Made by a program: the position numbers and the translations under genes. The notes beneath the pieces are model-generated. The model did no database searches. It had not been told where the DNA came from and worked only from the letters and a program-made list of their open reading frames with translations. Below, piece after piece: positions 4,998-5,294 of a stretch of 5,294 nt of DNA (its first letter is position 1; each line of letters starts with the position of its first letter). The DNA is from Patescibacteria group bacterium UBA4067 (lineage in GTDB: Bacteria > Patescibacteriota > Minisyncoccia > Minisyncoccales > Minisyncoccaceae), in contig DFZB01000014.1 in the NCBI GenBank assembly GCA_002382025.1, positions 498 to 5,791 of the forward strand, in the 5' to 3' direction.

Positions 4998-5294
4998 ATG
5001 CCCGAGCTTCCAGAAGTAGAAACAATTGTTAGAGAGCTAGAAAAGAAAGTCCAAGGAAGGACTTTTCTTAATGTTTGGACTGATTCTAAAAAAATATTTA
5101 AAAATATTATTTTTGAAGATTTTGTTAAAAACATTAAAGGTAGAAAAATCAAAAAAATAAGAAGAAGAGGCAAGAATATTTTATTTGAGCTATCAAATAA
5201 TTTAATTTTATTGATTCATCAAAAAATAACAGGACATCTTCTTTTAGGAAAATGGGAAAAGAAAAACAATGTGTGGATATCCAAAAAGCTTATT
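4998..5294 (+). CDS. mutM: Formamidopyrimidine-DNA glycosylase (Fpg/MutM), N-terminal 99 residues, cut by window edge
   Basis: Fpg excises oxidised purines such as 8-oxoguanine and cleaves the abasic site by beta,delta-elimination. The start is fixed by MPELPEVET: Pro2 is the Schiff-base nucleophile and Glu3 the catalytic acid. RRRGKNILFEL (55-65) supplies the conserved Lys59, equivalent to Lys57 of the E. coli enzyme. IHQKITGHLLLG (73-84) corresponds to the IHLGMSG strand; Ile77 replaces the Met that E. coli Fpg inserts into the DNA gap left by the flipped base. The His74 position is kept. The H2TH domain and the C-terminal zinc finger lie beyond the right edge, so Fpg cannot be strictly separated from an Nei-like relative, although MPELPEVET strongly favours Fpg. 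The ATG abuts the regulator TAA with no Shine-Dalgarno site. Confidence 0.94.
   Translation, partial: MPELPEVETIVRELEKKVQGRTFLNVWTDSKKIFKNIIFEDFVKNIKGRKIKKIRRRGKNILFELSNNLILLIHQKITGHLLLGKWEKKNNVWISKKLI

Overview
The window is a compact, strongly AT-rich stretch (about 30% G+C by eye) of bacterial chromosome holding seven protein genes, two of them cut by the window edges. Small overlapping genes, lysine/isoleucine/asparagine-rich proteins, a shortened PilB-type motor next to a DHH-like protein, a membrane-free PAS histidine kinase with a lone receiver, and a stand-alone PolA-type 5'-3' exonuclease together suggest a Patescibacteria/CPR genome of Parcubacteria type. TAA, TAG and TGA all serve as stops at plausible gene ends, so this looks like the standard bacterial code rather than the TGA=Gly code of Gracilibacteria/SR1. 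The lineage is an inference; no rRNA or ribosomal protein is present.

Layout. The left 2 kb is read leftward: a degenerate DHH/DHHA1-type protein (947-2041), then, overlapping it by 13 nt, a PilB/GspE-family ATPase that runs off the left edge (1-959). A short divergent intergenic region (2042-2123) holds back-to-back promoters. The right 3.2 kb is read rightward: tsaE (2124-2573), a 299-aa 5'-3' exonuclease (2545-3444, overlapping tsaE by 29 nt), a soluble PAS histidine kinase (3454-4596), a single-domain response regulator (4629-4997), and the start of mutM/fpg (4998 to the right edge), whose ATG directly follows the regulator's stop codon. No RNA gene, CRISPR array, insertion sequence or convincing terminator is visible, and there is no gene-free gap above 85 nt.

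How the genes fit together. The leftward pair belongs to the type IV pilus/type II secretion motor context. The rightward genes combine tRNA modification (TsaE, t6A), DNA replication/repair (flap/5' exonuclease, Fpg glycosylase) and a signalling pair. The kinase and regulator are very probably cognate partners. The regulator has no DNA-binding output, so it probably acts by protein contact; the nearby pilus motor is one possible but unproven target.

Most notable observations: (1) the DHH-like protein has lost most of the metal-binding residues of its family, including DHH changed to DNN, yet remains a full open frame coupled to pilB, so it looks like a pseudoenzyme; (2) no gene has a clear Shine-Dalgarno site, and tsaE, the kinase, the regulator and the DHH-like gene each have a -35/17-bp/-10-like promoter whose predicted start of transcription falls within about 0-4 nt of the start codon, suggesting leaderless transcription.
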